DNA from: Terriglobales bacterium | GTDB lineage: Bacteria > Acidobacteriota > Terriglobia > Terriglobales > Acidobacteriaceae | Assembly: GCA_035561515.1 (NCBI GenBank) | Contig: DATMXP010000047.1 | Coordinates: 1-64,000, forward strand | Direction of reading: 5' to 3' | Length of the DNA stretch: 64,000 nucleotides | Shown: piece after piece, positions 32,798-41,670 of the stretch | How positions within the stretch are numbered: position 1 is the first letter of the stretch | Layout of the letters: the number at the start of each line of letters is the position of its first letter | Notes under the pieces: generated by a model | What the model was told of the DNA's origin: nothing | The model's input: the letters and a program-made list of their open reading frames with translations, nothing else | Database searches by the model: none | Position numbers and translations under genes: made by a program

Positions 32798-34009
32798 TTA
32801 GGCCTTTTTGTGTTCCTTGAGCATCATTCCGCCGAAGAGCAGTGAGAACGAGAACAGCGAGAACGCGACGAAGCCGGGGATGAAGCTACCGGTGGCGTCG
32901 CGGAGTGCTCCGGCGATGAGTGGGGCGAAGAATGCCAAAAGGTATCCGACGCTGAAGAAGACGCCGTTGAGGACGGCGAGTTTCTGCGGGGTGATGTCGG
33001 GGATTTCCATGGCGAGCGTGGTGAGTGGCGCAACCCAGAGGAAGAGTCCGATGCCGAAGATAACGGCGCTGATGGAGAGGATGGCGACGTTGCTGGTGAG
33101 GAAGAGTCCGAAAGCGGCGCATCCGGTGAGGAGGCCGGCGGCGAGAATGAAGGGCTTGCGGCGTCCGGTGGCCTGAGCGAGCAGGCCTCCGATGATGGCG
33201 GAGGGGATGCCGACCATGTTGGCGAGTCCGGTGAGTTGCGCGGCGCGGGTGGGGGCGAGTCCGAGCGACTCCTTATAGAAGGTGGGGAGCCAGGTGTTGA
33301 AGACGAGGTAGACGCAGAGTGGTCCGGCGGCGGCGAGCGTGAGCCACCAGGCTTCCTTCATCTTGATGATCTCGAGATATCCGGCGGTGGCGCTGACCTT
33401 GGTTTTGGGGGCGGGGTAGCGGTCCCGTCCGAAGAGGAGCCAGGCGACAAAGATGGCAGCACTGATGACGGCGTATGCGGTGAGCACGTGATTGCGTCCG
33501 TAGGACGAGGCCAGCGGGATGGTGATGAAGAGGGACAGGGTGATGCCGGAGTTGACGGCGACGTAGTTGAATCCGTTGACGATGGCGAGTTCGCTACGCG
33601 GGAACCACTGGAGGACGGCGGGTCCGAGCAGGGTGACGACGATCGCTCCGCCGATTCCGAAGACGATACGGCTGGCGACGAACTCGGTGAAGTTTCCGGC
33701 GAAGGGCGTAAAGAGGCTGGCGCAGATGCAGAGATTGCCGATCAGGAGGGAGCGAGCGACTCCGAGGCGGACGGCCATGATTCCGGCAACGAAGGGGAGG
33801 AAGATTTTTGCGAACGAGACGGAGGAGATGACGAGTCCGGTCTTGGCGTAGTCGAGGGCGAACTGAGCCTGGATGTCCTTAAGGAAGGGCGAGTAGCCGA
33901 TCCAGGAGAGCCCGAACACGAAGTAGCTGAAAAACAAGAGGATTTCGATGAGGAAGCGGTATGACCGGGGTTCGTGGGCGGCGGCAGTGGCAGACGCAGG
34001 GGCGCTCAT
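32798..34009 (-). CDS. MFS transporter
   Basis: This 403-residue major facilitator has about 12 membrane helices. Visible features are FFSYFVFGLSWIGYSPFLKD at the start, GIMAVRLGVARSLLIGNLC (the loop 2-3 motif region) and SRIVFGIGGAIVVTLLGPAV. The overall pattern is closest to anion/nitrate- or cyanate-type porters, but the substrate cannot be set from sequence. The start at 34009 (MSAPASATAAAHEPRSYRFL) gives a normal cytosolic tail. The gene is divergent from the Fur-family regulator, 131 bases apart. Confidence 0.88.
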   Translation of the reverse strand: MSAPASATAAAHEPRSYRFLIEILLFFSYFVFGLSWIGYSPFLKDIQAQFALDYAKTGLVISSVSFAKIFLPFVAGIMAVRLGVARSLLIGNLCICASLFTPFAGNFTEFVASRIVFGIGGAIVVTLLGPAVLQWFPRSELAIVNGFNYVAVNSGITLSLFITIPLASSYGRNHVLTAYAVISAAIFVAWLLFGRDRYPAPKTKVSATAGYLEIIKMKEAWWLTLAAAGPLCVYLVFNTWLPTFYKESLGLAPTRAAQLTGLANMVGIPSAIIGGLLAQATGRRKPFILAAGLLTGCAAFGLFLTSNVAILSISAVIFGIGLFLWVAPLTTLAMEIPDITPQKLAVLNGVFFSVGYLLAFFAPLIAGALRDATGSFIPGFVAFSLFSFSLLFGGMMLKEHKKA

Positions 34010-34107
34010 AGTTGGGCGCAGTATTTCATAAGGAGGACGGGAGTGTCTGTGGCAGAAGTTTTTTGAGAATTGTGAATCCGGGGGGAACTGGGCACATCTA
34101 AGACTTT

Positions 34108-34129
34108 GATAAGAGTTATCGTTTGATAA
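34108..34129. promoter_or_regulatory. Candidate Fur/PerR-family operator
   Basis: GATAA-GAG-TTATC-GTTT-GATAA gives two overlapping inverted repeats, ending 11 bases before the regulator's ATG. AT-rich overlapping dyads of this form suit a Fur-family dimer and suggest autoregulation. Confidence 0.5.
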
Positions 34130-34140
34130 CAATTCCCAAT

Positions 34141-34572
34141 ATGGAACAAAAACCAGACTTCCGGAAGCTGTGCAAAGAGAGCGGGTTGGCACTGACGCAC
34201 CAGCGCCAGGTCATCTTTAACACGCTGGCCGAAATGCATCATCCGAGTCCGGAAGAGGTTTACGACGAAGTCAAGAAGGCGATTCCTTCCATTTCCCACG
34301 CGACGGTTTACAAGACCCTGCACACGTTTGTGGAGCACGGGATCTTGCGCGAACTGAGTCCGCATCACGGGACGTTGCGCGTGGATATGGGAACGGAGCC
34401 ACATCATCACCTGATCTGCATACGCTGCAAAACGGTGATGGATGTGGAGCCGGAGTCGGTCGGACCGGTGAAGGTGATGGGTAAGCTGCCCAAGGGTTTC
34501 AAGGTGGAGCGGGTCGCCGTGGAGATCCAGGGGCTATGCGGGAAATGCGCGAAAGCAGGGATCGGGGAGTAA
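34141..34572 (+). CDS. Fur-family transcriptional regulator, PerR-like
   Basis: This 143-residue regulator has the winged-helix (GLALTHQRQVIFNTLAEM, ISHATVYKTLHTFVEHGIL) and the metal-binding dimerisation domain (EPHHHLICIRCKTVMDVEP and CGKCAKAG). The two CxxC pairs fit the structural zinc site of PerR/Fur. The start is ATG 34141; an upstream TTG at 34123 would run into the operator. It precedes ahpC and ahpD on the same strand, so peroxide-responsive control of that pair is likely, as known for PerR. Confidence 0.9.
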   Translation: MEQKPDFRKLCKESGLALTHQRQVIFNTLAEMHHPSPEEVYDEVKKAIPSISHATVYKTLHTFVEHGILRELSPHHGTLRVDMGTEPHHHLICIRCKTVMDVEPESVGPVKVMGKLPKGFKVERVAVEIQGLCGKCAKAGIGE

Positions 34573-34638
34573 GCCGCAGATCCAAACCAGTTTCGTTTCA
34601 CAGCAAAACTTCATTAACAAATTCAGAGGAGAAAAAGC

Positions 34639-35181
34639 ATGTTAGGTGTAGGCGAGAAGTTTCCTGATTTTTCCGTGACAGCAACCGTGAGCGCGGAAAA
34701 GGACCTCAACAAGGCGTTTAAGACGATCACCGGCGAAGACTATAAGGGCAAGTGGAAGCTGTATTTCTTCTGGCCGAAGGACTTTACGTTTGTGTGTCCG
34801 ACGGAAATCGCGGGCTTCGGCAAGGCGAACAAGGAATTCCAGGATCGCGATTGCCAGATTCTGGGCGGATCGACGGACAGCGAGTTCGTGCATCACGCAT
34901 GGCGGAACAACCATCCGGATTTGAAGGACCTGCCTTTCCCCATGCTGGCGGACATTAAGCGTGAACTGACGGGACAGCTTGGCATCATCGACGAGAAGGC
35001 CGGCGTGGCGCAGCGCGCGACGTTCGTGGTGGATCCGGAGAATGTGATCCGGTTCGTGTATGTCACTGACCTGAGCGTAGGCCGCAACCCGCAGGAAGTC
35101 CTGCGTGTGCTGGATGCGCTCCAGACGGATGAACTCTGCCCCTGCAACTGGCAGAAGGGCGAGGAAACGATCCACGTCTAA
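34639..35181 (+). CDS. ahpC: Peroxiredoxin AhpC (AhpC/AhpD type)
   Basis: AhpC reduces hydrogen peroxide, alkyl hydroperoxides and peroxynitrite. The peroxidatic Cys is Cys53 in FTFVCPTEIAGF. The resolving pair is near the end (Cys167 and Cys169 in ELCPCNW), the arrangement of actinobacterial-type AhpC that works with AhpD instead of AhpF. The 180-residue length fits. It follows the Fur-family gene by 66 bases and precedes ahpD by 68. Confidence 0.95.
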   Translation: MLGVGEKFPDFSVTATVSAEKDLNKAFKTITGEDYKGKWKLYFFWPKDFTFVCPTEIAGFGKANKEFQDRDCQILGGSTDSEFVHHAWRNNHPDLKDLPFPMLADIKRELTGQLGIIDEKAGVAQRATFVVDPENVIRFVYVTDLSVGRNPQEVLRVLDALQTDELCPCNWQKGEETIHV

Positions 35182-35199
35182 GAGAAGTGGTTAGTTGGG

Positions 35200-35232
35200 T
35201 CCGGGTGGGTTGAGCGAATCAACTCACCCGGA
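35200..35232 (+). promoter_or_regulatory. Hairpin between ahpC and ahpD
   Basis: TCCGGGTG pairs with CACCCGGA, and an inner GTTGA/TCAAC stem continues past one mismatch to a GCGAA loop. There is no T-run. It may protect the upstream message or set the AhpC to AhpD ratio. Confidence 0.5.
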
Positions 35233-35249
35233 AAGTTGAGAGGACGGAA

Positions 35250-35804
35250 ATGAATCTGGAAGCTTTGTTGGATACGGTTCCCGCGTACGGGAAAGATTTG
35301 AAGTTGAACTTTTCGACCGTGGTTGGACAGCAGCAGGAACTGACGCCGCAGCAGGCGTGGGGTACCGCCGTGGCGAGCGCGTATGCGTCGGGCAATGCGG
35401 AGTTGCTGCGAACGATCGTGGAAGAGGCCTCGCAGAAGATGTCAGCGCAGGCCTTGGATGCCGCGAAGGGCGCAGCGACCCTGATGGGGATGAACAACAT
35501 CTACTACCGCTTCCTGCACCTGACGTCGAACGAGAAGTATCGGACGATTCCGGCTCGCCTGCGGATGAACTTCATCCGGCAGCATGGCGTGGAGCATGTG
35601 GACTTCGAGTTGTGGTGCCTGGCGGTATCGGCGATCAACGGCTGCGGCGCTTGCGTGGACTCGCACGAGAAGGTCGTTCGCGACAAAGGTTTGGAAGAAG
35701 AAAAGATCGTGGCAGCGGTACGAATCGCGGCAGTAGTCCATGCACTGGCGAAGTCGTTTACCGCGGAAGCCGCACTGAAGGTTGAAGCACCAGTGCTGGC
35801 GTAA
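35250..35804 (+). CDS. ahpD: Alkyl hydroperoxidase AhpD
   Basis: AhpD re-reduces AhpC and links it to dihydrolipoamide. The 184-residue protein shows the catalytic WCLAVSAINGCGACVDSHEK with Cys132, Cys135 and His139, as in the Mycobacterium tuberculosis enzyme (Cys130, Cys133, His137). It is the last gene of the regulator-ahpC-ahpD unit and is followed by a strong terminator. Confidence 0.95.
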   Translation: MNLEALLDTVPAYGKDLKLNFSTVVGQQQELTPQQAWGTAVASAYASGNAELLRTIVEEASQKMSAQALDAAKGAATLMGMNNIYYRFLHLTSNEKYRTIPARLRMNFIRQHGVEHVDFELWCLAVSAINGCGACVDSHEKVVRDKGLEEEKIVAAVRIAAVVHALAKSFTAEAALKVEAPVLA

Positions 35805-35831
35805 GTTCTCATCTCACTGCAACGTAGTTTC

Positions 35832-35852
35832 AGCCCGCGTAAGAAGCGGGCT
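35832..35852 (+). terminator. Terminator after ahpD
   Basis: AGCCCGC and GCGGGCT form a seven-base stem with a seven-base loop, followed by TTTTTT. Confidence 0.9.
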
Positions 35853-36137
35853 TTTTTGTTGGTCGCGTATGGAATTCCGTAGCGCAAGTCTTCTCAGAAC
35901 TCCAAATAACGTAGCGGTGATCGGATGTAACCCGGTGTAACGGTCCTGCTGATGATCGTGAAGCCGGTGGGATGGAATGACGGTGATGTCGTTTCAGCCC
36001 AAGCTTATTCCCTTTCACCACAGGTATTGAAGAAGTGAACAGCGGTTGGTGTTGCGACTGCACTTACCGATGATGACCCGCGACAGTTTTCCGGAGTGAG
36101 GCCGGTGACGCGGAGCTTACATCGGTAAGGAGGAGAT
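35853..36137. other. Leader region of receptor 2
   Basis: No gene is supported between the ahpD terminator and the second receptor gene. AAGGAGGAGAT directly precedes the receptor ATG and forms a strong ribosome binding site. No promoter is clear to me. Confidence 0.5.
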
Positions 36138-39100
36138 ATGCAGAATCGCAAATCGCGGTTCGCCGCCTGGTTGGGCGTGCTGGCGTGCATGATGCTGTTG
36201 ATGACCCCGGCGTGGGCGCAGTCCACCATCTCGGCCGGCAGCATTCAGGGCACAGTTACAGACCCGAGCGGAGCGGTGTTATCAAACGCTAACGTTACCA
36301 TCAGCAATGAAGCGACGGGGCTGAAGATTACGAGGACGACGACGGATTCGGGAGCGTTCAACTCCGGTCCGCTGGCGCCGGGCAATTACACGGTTCGCGT
36401 GGAGACCAAGGGTTTCCAGGCGATGGTGATCCCGGTGACGGTACAGATCGGCAGCACGAGCGCGGTAAATCCGAAGCTGCAGGTCGGCTCGGAGACGCAA
36501 ACAGTGGAAGTGAGCACATCGGCGCTGGCGGTGAACACCGAACAGGCGACAGTGCAGGGCGTGCTGAATACCGAGCAGATCGAGAACCTGCCGGTAAACG
36601 GACGCAACTTCCTTGACCTGGCGCAGCTTGAGCCGGGTGTACAGATCCAGGATGGCGGCAATTTCGATCCGACGAAGAACGGATTTTCCTCGGTGTCGTT
36701 CGGCGGACGCGCAGGCAGAGCGGCGCGCATCACGGTGGACGGTATCGACATTTCCGACGAGAACGTCGGCACAACGACGCAGAACCTCTCGGCCGGCGCG
36801 ATTTCAGAATTTCAGATCAGCCAGTCGACGCTAGATCTTTCGACGGAGCTGACCTCCTCTGGCGCGGTAAACGTTCTGACGAAAAGCGGAACCAACAACG
36901 TGCATGGAGACGCCTTCTACCTGTTCCGGGACAAGAGCGTCGGCTTTGCAAACTTCCCCGCAGGTTATGACACGCCGTTCCAGCGCAACCATTTTGGTGG
37001 CAGCCTGGGCGGTCCGGTGGTGAAGGACAACCTGTTCTTCTTCGTAAACGCCGAGCGCGTGAAGCAGGACCAGTTGAATCCGGTGATTCCGTCGCCACAG
37101 TTTACGGGTGTGCCTCCGGGATACCAGGCTCCCTATCGCGACAGCGTCATGATGGGCAAATTGGACTGGAATGCTCCGCATGGCGTGCGCCTTTTCTACA
37201 AGTTCAATTACAACTACAACTCAACGACGCGGTCGGACCTTCCGACATATCAGCCATTCTCAAACAAGAACAACACGCCTTCGCACGGTGTGGGAGCTGA
37301 TTTCAGTACGGGCAACTACATCCACAGCATTCGCTATGGATACTTGCACTTCCACAACCAGATTGCCGATGCGGTGAACGGGAATCCAAGTGTTTACAAC
37401 CCGTTGGCAGAGTGGGGCATTGCGGGCCGCATTGGTGGGTTCGGAACTCCGATGCGCTTTGGACCAAATCGTTTGGCTCCGCAGGAAACGATCCAGAGAA
37501 ACCATCAGATCAAGTACGACGGCAGCCGCCTATGGAAGAACCATCTATTCCGTTACGGTGTGGATTACAACAAAATCGGCATCGGCGGATTAGCTTCGTT
37601 CTACGGTGTTGCTCCGGAAGCTCGAACGAGCAACTCAAGCGCGGCACAGGCGTTGGCCGATAGCGGACCCTTTGCAGGCGGCCGCAGCAATCCGCTGAAC
37701 TATGCACTCACGGCGGTGGTACTTGGGAATGGCCTGGGCTTCGGGTCGGAGAATCCGGCGTACGGGTTCCCCGGCGGCGGATTCTTCCCGCATCGGTTCG
37801 CCTTCTACTTTGGCGATTCCTGGAAGGTGCGTCCGAACTTCACCCTGACGGCGGGCGTGCGATACCAGCGCGAGTCAGGACGCACATCGAGCGATCTCGA
37901 TCCGGTGACGTGCGACCAGATCGACTCCTCTCTGTTCTCCAGCGTTCCGTGCACCGGCAGCCAGCAGTTGCTTGATCAGTGGGGCGCGGGTTTCGGCGAC
38001 CGTGTACATCAACCGAACAACAACTGGGGCCCGCAGCTCGGGTTCGCATGGGATCCCAGCAGCAACGGCAAATTCGTGATTCGTGGTGGTGGCGGTATCT
38101 ACTACGAGAACACGGTGATCAACAACACGCTGTTCGACCGGGCGGAACGACTGACATCCGGGTTGTTCAACAACGTGCCGCTGGTTTGCGGCGTGAATGG
38201 TAACGCGCTTCCGGTCCCAGGCCTGGGCACAGTCACGAGCTTCCCCTACAACGGTGGAACGGTGAACATCGCAGATATGTGCAGCCTTCGCATGGGCGAG
38301 GCGGCACCCCAAATTGCCGCGCTGCAAGCGTGGTATCAGGCGCAAACACTAGCGGCTGGTGCGCAGGGTAATGCTTTGTTCGTCGGCAACAACCTTGGCG
38401 CTTTCGCCGGTGTGGTGGATCCGCACTTCAAGACCCCTTACTCAGTGCAGATGAACCTTGGGTTCCAGCGGGAGATCCGCGAGGGCCTGGTTCTGAGTGC
38501 TGACTTCCTGCGCAACGTGGGACTCCGGTTCCTGATGCCGGTGGAAGCGAACCATGACGGCGATGTCCGGTTCTTCAACAAGACGGCTGCACAGAACGCG
38601 ATCGACGCGACGTTGGCCCACTATGGAGTGGCGACCATCGACCAGGCGATCGCAGCAGGTGCAACGATTGCCGACTTCGCCGACAACGGTCTGGACCGCG
38701 GAGCGACGTACCTGGCCGGCTTCCCCGCTTCGGCGTTCGGTCTCGACCCGAACAACGGGGCGGCATTTGCCGGAATCAACCCGGGCGTTGGCACCGGCGG
38801 ATTCCTGACCTCGACGGGACGTTCTACTTACACCGCGTTGCAGATGAAGTTGATCCAACGCGCGACGAATCCGCTGCCGGGCATCGCGCAGACGCACTTC
38901 CAGGTGTCGTACTCGCTTTCCCGGTTCAACAACTCGATCGGAGCGGACCAGGACTTCGGTGCCGGAAACGCTGCACTCGACAACGCAGTCCCCTCCCGCT
39001 ACTACGGACCTTCGTCATTGGACCGCACCCACCAGTTCTCGTTTGGTGGTTCGTTCCAGATCAATCGCGGGCCGCAGATGAGCTTCATCGGCCACATCTA

Positions 39101-39704
39101 CTCGCCGCTCTCGCTAACGCCACTGGTTCCGGTGGATCCGACAGGAGCTTCCGGAGAAATCTTCCGCACGGACTTCACCGGTGACGGAACGGTCGGCGAT
39201 GTGCTGCCGGGCGCGAACGTCGGCACGTATGGCCGCGACGTGAACGGATCGGGGATCAACCGACTGATCGACGCTTATAACTCGGGCGTGGCAGGCACGT
39301 TGACTCCGGCGGGACAGGTGCTGGTGCAGAACGGGTTGTTCACGCAGAGCCAACTGGTTGCGTTGGGAGGCGTTGCACCCACAATCAATCGCGCTCCTGA
39401 AGATCAACTCGGCCTGGGCTGGCTTAAGACGGTTGACCTGCGACTGAGCTGGCCGATCAGCTTGACGGAAAAGGTGAAGCTGCATCCTTCGTTCGCAGTG
39501 TTCAACCTGTTCAACTTTGCTAACTACAACACGAGCACGGCGCAGATCATGACGCCGCAGCTTGACGGCGAAGCGCCCGGCATCAGCGGCACTTCGAAGT
39601 CTAACGTGGACGCGATCAATGCGCTGCGTGCAGGAATCGGGACGGGCGTGAACTCGTTCGCGGCTCCGCGGCAGATGGAGTTTGGCCTGCGCTTGACCTT
39701 CTAA
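36138..39704 (+). CDS. Oar-like TonB-dependent receptor with carboxypeptidase-regulatory domain (2)
   Basis: This 1188-residue outer membrane protein has a signal peptide (WLGVLACMMLLMTPAWAQ), a carboxypeptidase-regulatory-like domain (SIQGTVTDPSGAVLSNANVT, LAPGNYTVRVETKGFQ), a plug (ENLPVNGRNFLDLAQLEPGV, ARITVDGIDISDENVGT) and a barrel ending MEFGLRLTF. The LPVNGRNF motif is typical of the acidobacterial expansion of this family. It shares the plan but little detail with receptor 1 at 29012-32170. The imported substrate is unknown. It has its own terminator. Confidence 0.92.
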   Translation: MQNRKSRFAAWLGVLACMMLLMTPAWAQSTISAGSIQGTVTDPSGAVLSNANVTISNEATGLKITRTTTDSGAFNSGPLAPGNYTVRVETKGFQAMVIPVTVQIGSTSAVNPKLQVGSETQTVEVSTSALAVNTEQATVQGVLNTEQIENLPVNGRNFLDLAQLEPGVQIQDGGNFDPTKNGFSSVSFGGRAGRAARITVDGIDISDENVGTTTQNLSAGAISEFQISQSTLDLSTELTSSGAVNVLTKSGTNNVHGDAFYLFRDKSVGFANFPAGYDTPFQRNHFGGSLGGPVVKDNLFFFVNAERVKQDQLNPVIPSPQFTGVPPGYQAPYRDSVMMGKLDWNAPHGVRLFYKFNYNYNSTTRSDLPTYQPFSNKNNTPSHGVGADFSTGNYIHSIRYGYLHFHNQIADAVNGNPSVYNPLAEWGIAGRIGGFGTPMRFGPNRLAPQETIQRNHQIKYDGSRLWKNHLFRYGVDYNKIGIGGLASFYGVAPEARTSNSSAAQALADSGPFAGGRSNPLNYALTAVVLGNGLGFGSENPAYGFPGGGFFPHRFAFYFGDSWKVRPNFTLTAGVRYQRESGRTSSDLDPVTCDQIDSSLFSSVPCTGSQQLLDQWGAGFGDRVHQPNNNWGPQLGFAWDPSSNGKFVIRGGGGIYYENTVINNTLFDRAERLTSGLFNNVPLVCGVNGNALPVPGLGTVTSFPYNGGTVNIADMCSLRMGEAAPQIAALQAWYQAQTLAAGAQGNALFVGNNLGAFAGVVDPHFKTPYSVQMNLGFQREIREGLVLSADFLRNVGLRFLMPVEANHDGDVRFFNKTAAQNAIDATLAHYGVATIDQAIAAGATIADFADNGLDRGATYLAGFPASAFGLDPNNGAAFAGINPGVGTGGFLTSTGRSTYTALQMKLIQRATNPLPGIAQTHFQVSYSLSRFNNSIGADQDFGAGNAALDNAVPSRYYGPSSLDRTHQFSFGGSFQINRGPQMSFIGHIYSPLSLTPLVPVDPTGASGEIFRTDFTGDGTVGDVLPGANVGTYGRDVNGSGINRLIDAYNSGVAGTLTPAGQVLVQNGLFTQSQLVALGGVAPTINRAPEDQLGLGWLKTVDLRLSWPISLTEKVKLHPSFAVFNLFNFANYNTSTAQIMTPQLDGEAPGISGTSKSNVDAINALRAGIGTGVNSFAAPRQMEFGLRLTF

Positions 39705-39744
39705 GAGCCACGCTTGGCCGAAGCCTTTCGGCGTTGAGGTGGTC

Positions 39745-39772
39745 AAGGCCCGCTCGAACATGAGCGGGCCTT
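39745..39772 (+). terminator. Terminator after receptor 2
   Basis: AAGGCCCGCTC and GAGCGGGCCTT form an 11-base stem with a six-base loop, followed by a T-run. Confidence 0.92.
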
Positions 39773-39884
39773 TTTTCGTGCGCTGAAAAATTGCAGCGAA
39801 GTTGGTGCTCACGCACATGTGTGATTAAGTCTCTTTGCGGATTTCATTTCTGCACAACCTTTGAGACAGTTAGAAACCTGTTAC

Positions 39885-39979
39885 TTGACAGATTTTTTCC
39901 TGCGGTTATGAAAGAACATCACCGACATTCAAGGGAGAGTGCAAGGACGCTTACGAGCAAGTTGGAACTGTGCTAGTAT
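39885..39979 (+). promoter_or_regulatory. Candidate dnaA promoters
   Basis: TTGACA (39885-39890) is followed after 16 bases by TATGAA (39907-39912). A second candidate has TTACGA (39951-39956), a 17-base spacer and an extended -10, TGCTAGTAT, ending at 39979. Both precede dnaA in the 39773-40215 gap. I found no DnaA boxes in this gap, so an origin here is not supported. Confidence 0.4.
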
Positions 39980-40215
39980 GCGAATCGGCTTCACGATTAA
40001 GAGCTGCTCCGGAAGAGAGAGTAGCGATTCTGTGGTCGAGCGCAACGCGTCGAAATTCCTGAGATCGGTGCGCCAACAACCTTGACAAATTTCTGGCCGT
40101 GAAACAGGAGCACGCCGACGAGGCGAACGGTAAGTATTCACGGCTGCAAGCCCGGGAATTTCCGGGTGCATTTATACAGAGGCACGCGATGGAGCGTGCA
40201 CGGGAATTAATAACT

Positions 40216-41622
40216 ATGTCCGTTTCCAGTTCTGCAACCGCCGCAGTTGATCCCTGGGTTCAAATCCTTAGCGCACTAGAAAAGAAGATCAACCGGCATT
40301 CGTACGACACCTGGCTTAAGCCCACGCGCTACAGCCACATGAAGGGGAACATCATGTTCGTGCGAGTTCCTACGCAGGAATTCGCGAACATCGGGGACCG
40401 CTACGGGGACCTCATCCAGGAAGCGATCGACAACCTGGGCTTCGACTTTCAGGACGTGCAATTCGTTACCGTACAGGAAGAATCGCCAGCGGCGAAGACG
40501 CCGATCCGGCATGATGGCGGATTGAGCGCAGCTTCCGCAACGGCGAGCGGGCAGCAGCTTGCCGGCGTTTCCGCGAAGCAATCGAGATTCGATTGGGATT
40601 CAGCAGCACAGCTTAATCCTCGGTATACGTTCGATGGTTTTGTGATCGGCTCCGGCAACCAGTTTGCTTCAGCGGCGGCAAAGGCCGTCGCGGAAAATCC
40701 CTCCAAGGCTTATAACCCGTTGTTCCTGTATGGCGGCGTTGGCATGGGCAAGACGCACTTGATGCATGCCATCGGGCACGAGATCAAACGCCGTAGCCCG
40801 CAACAATCGATCTGCTATCTCTCGAGCGAGCGCTTCACGAACGAAATGATCAACTCGCTCCGCTACGACAAGATGACGAGCTTCCGGGACAAGTTCCGGA
40901 ACGTGGACGTGCTGCTGATCGACGACATCCAGTTCCTGGCACAGAAGGAACGCACGCAGGAAGAATTCTTCCATACATTCAATGCGCTGCACGAAAGCAT
41001 GAAGCAGATCGTGATTGCCAGCGATCGTCCGCCGAAAGAACTGGCGGAGATCGAAGACCGGCTGCGTTCGCGCTTCGAGTGGGGATTGATTGCGGACATC
41101 CAACCGCCGGATCTGGAGACGAAAGTAGCCATCCTGCAGAAGAAGGCGGAGGGCGAGCAGATCATGCTGCCGCAGGATGTGGCGCTGTTCATGGCGTCGA
41201 ACATCCGGTCGAACATTCGTGAGCTGGAAGGCGCTCTAATCCGGCTTAAGGCGAAGTCCTCGCTGGAAGGTCGCGAGATTAATCTGCCTTACGCGCAGGA
41301 AGTGCTGCGGAACTTCATCGATTCGCAGACGAAGAAGGTGACGATCGAGTCGATACAGAAGGCGGTCTCGGAACAGTTCGGTATGAGGCTGCCGGAGATC
41401 AAAGCGAAGAACAACGCGCGAGCGGTGGTCTATCCGCGGCAGATCGCAATGTACCTGGCGAAGCATCTGACGGAAGCGTCGCTGCCGGAGATTGGACGTC
41501 AGTTTGGCGGAAAGCACCATACGACCGTACTGCACTCGATTGAAAAGATCGAAGAGCAGCGCAAGACTGACAAGGACTTGAACCGGCTGCTCAACAAGCT
41601 CGCCGAAACACTCAGCAACTAA
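40216..41622 (+). CDS. dnaA: Chromosomal replication initiator DnaA
   Basis: DnaA binds DnaA boxes at oriC and opens the duplex. The 468-residue protein has domain I (WVQILSALEKKINRHSYDTW), a linker, the AAA+ domain with Walker A GGVGMGKTHLMHAIGH and Walker B VDVLLIDDIQFLAQKERTQE, and the domain IV DNA-binding signature (HLTEASLPEIGRQFGGKHHT). I chose ATG 40216; an in-frame ATG at 40189 with AGAGG before it is also possible and would add nine residues. dnaN and gyrB do not follow. The gene lies about 34 kb from parA-parB. Confidence 0.96.
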   Translation: MSVSSSATAAVDPWVQILSALEKKINRHSYDTWLKPTRYSHMKGNIMFVRVPTQEFANIGDRYGDLIQEAIDNLGFDFQDVQFVTVQEESPAAKTPIRHDGGLSAASATASGQQLAGVSAKQSRFDWDSAAQLNPRYTFDGFVIGSGNQFASAAAKAVAENPSKAYNPLFLYGGVGMGKTHLMHAIGHEIKRRSPQQSICYLSSERFTNEMINSLRYDKMTSFRDKFRNVDVLLIDDIQFLAQKERTQEEFFHTFNALHESMKQIVIASDRPPKELAEIEDRLRSRFEWGLIADIQPPDLETKVAILQKKAEGEQIMLPQDVALFMASNIRSNIRELEGALIRLKAKSSLEGREINLPYAQEVLRNFIDSQTKKVTIESIQKAVSEQFGMRLPEIKAKNNARAVVYPRQIAMYLAKHLTEASLPEIGRQFGGKHHTTVLHSIEKIEEQRKTDKDLNRLLNKLAETLSN

Positions 41623-41639
41623 ATTCGTGGTAGGTACGA

Positions 41640-41665
41640 AACCGGCGCTCTTCGGGGCGCCGGTT
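41640..41665 (+). terminator. Terminator after dnaA
   Basis: AACCGGCGC and GCGCCGGTT form a nine-base stem with loop TCTTCGGG, followed by TTGTTTT. It separates dnaA from the convergent der gene. Confidence 0.88.
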
Positions 41666-41670
41666 TTGTT

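Noticed and set aside
33236..33964. Open frame rich in Gly, Glu and Asp opposite the MFS gene
   Set aside because: This is a compositional shadow of the hydrophobic helices on the other strand.
39773..40215. Origin of replication upstream of dnaA
   Set aside because: No DnaA-box match and no AT-rich unwinding stretch are visible.
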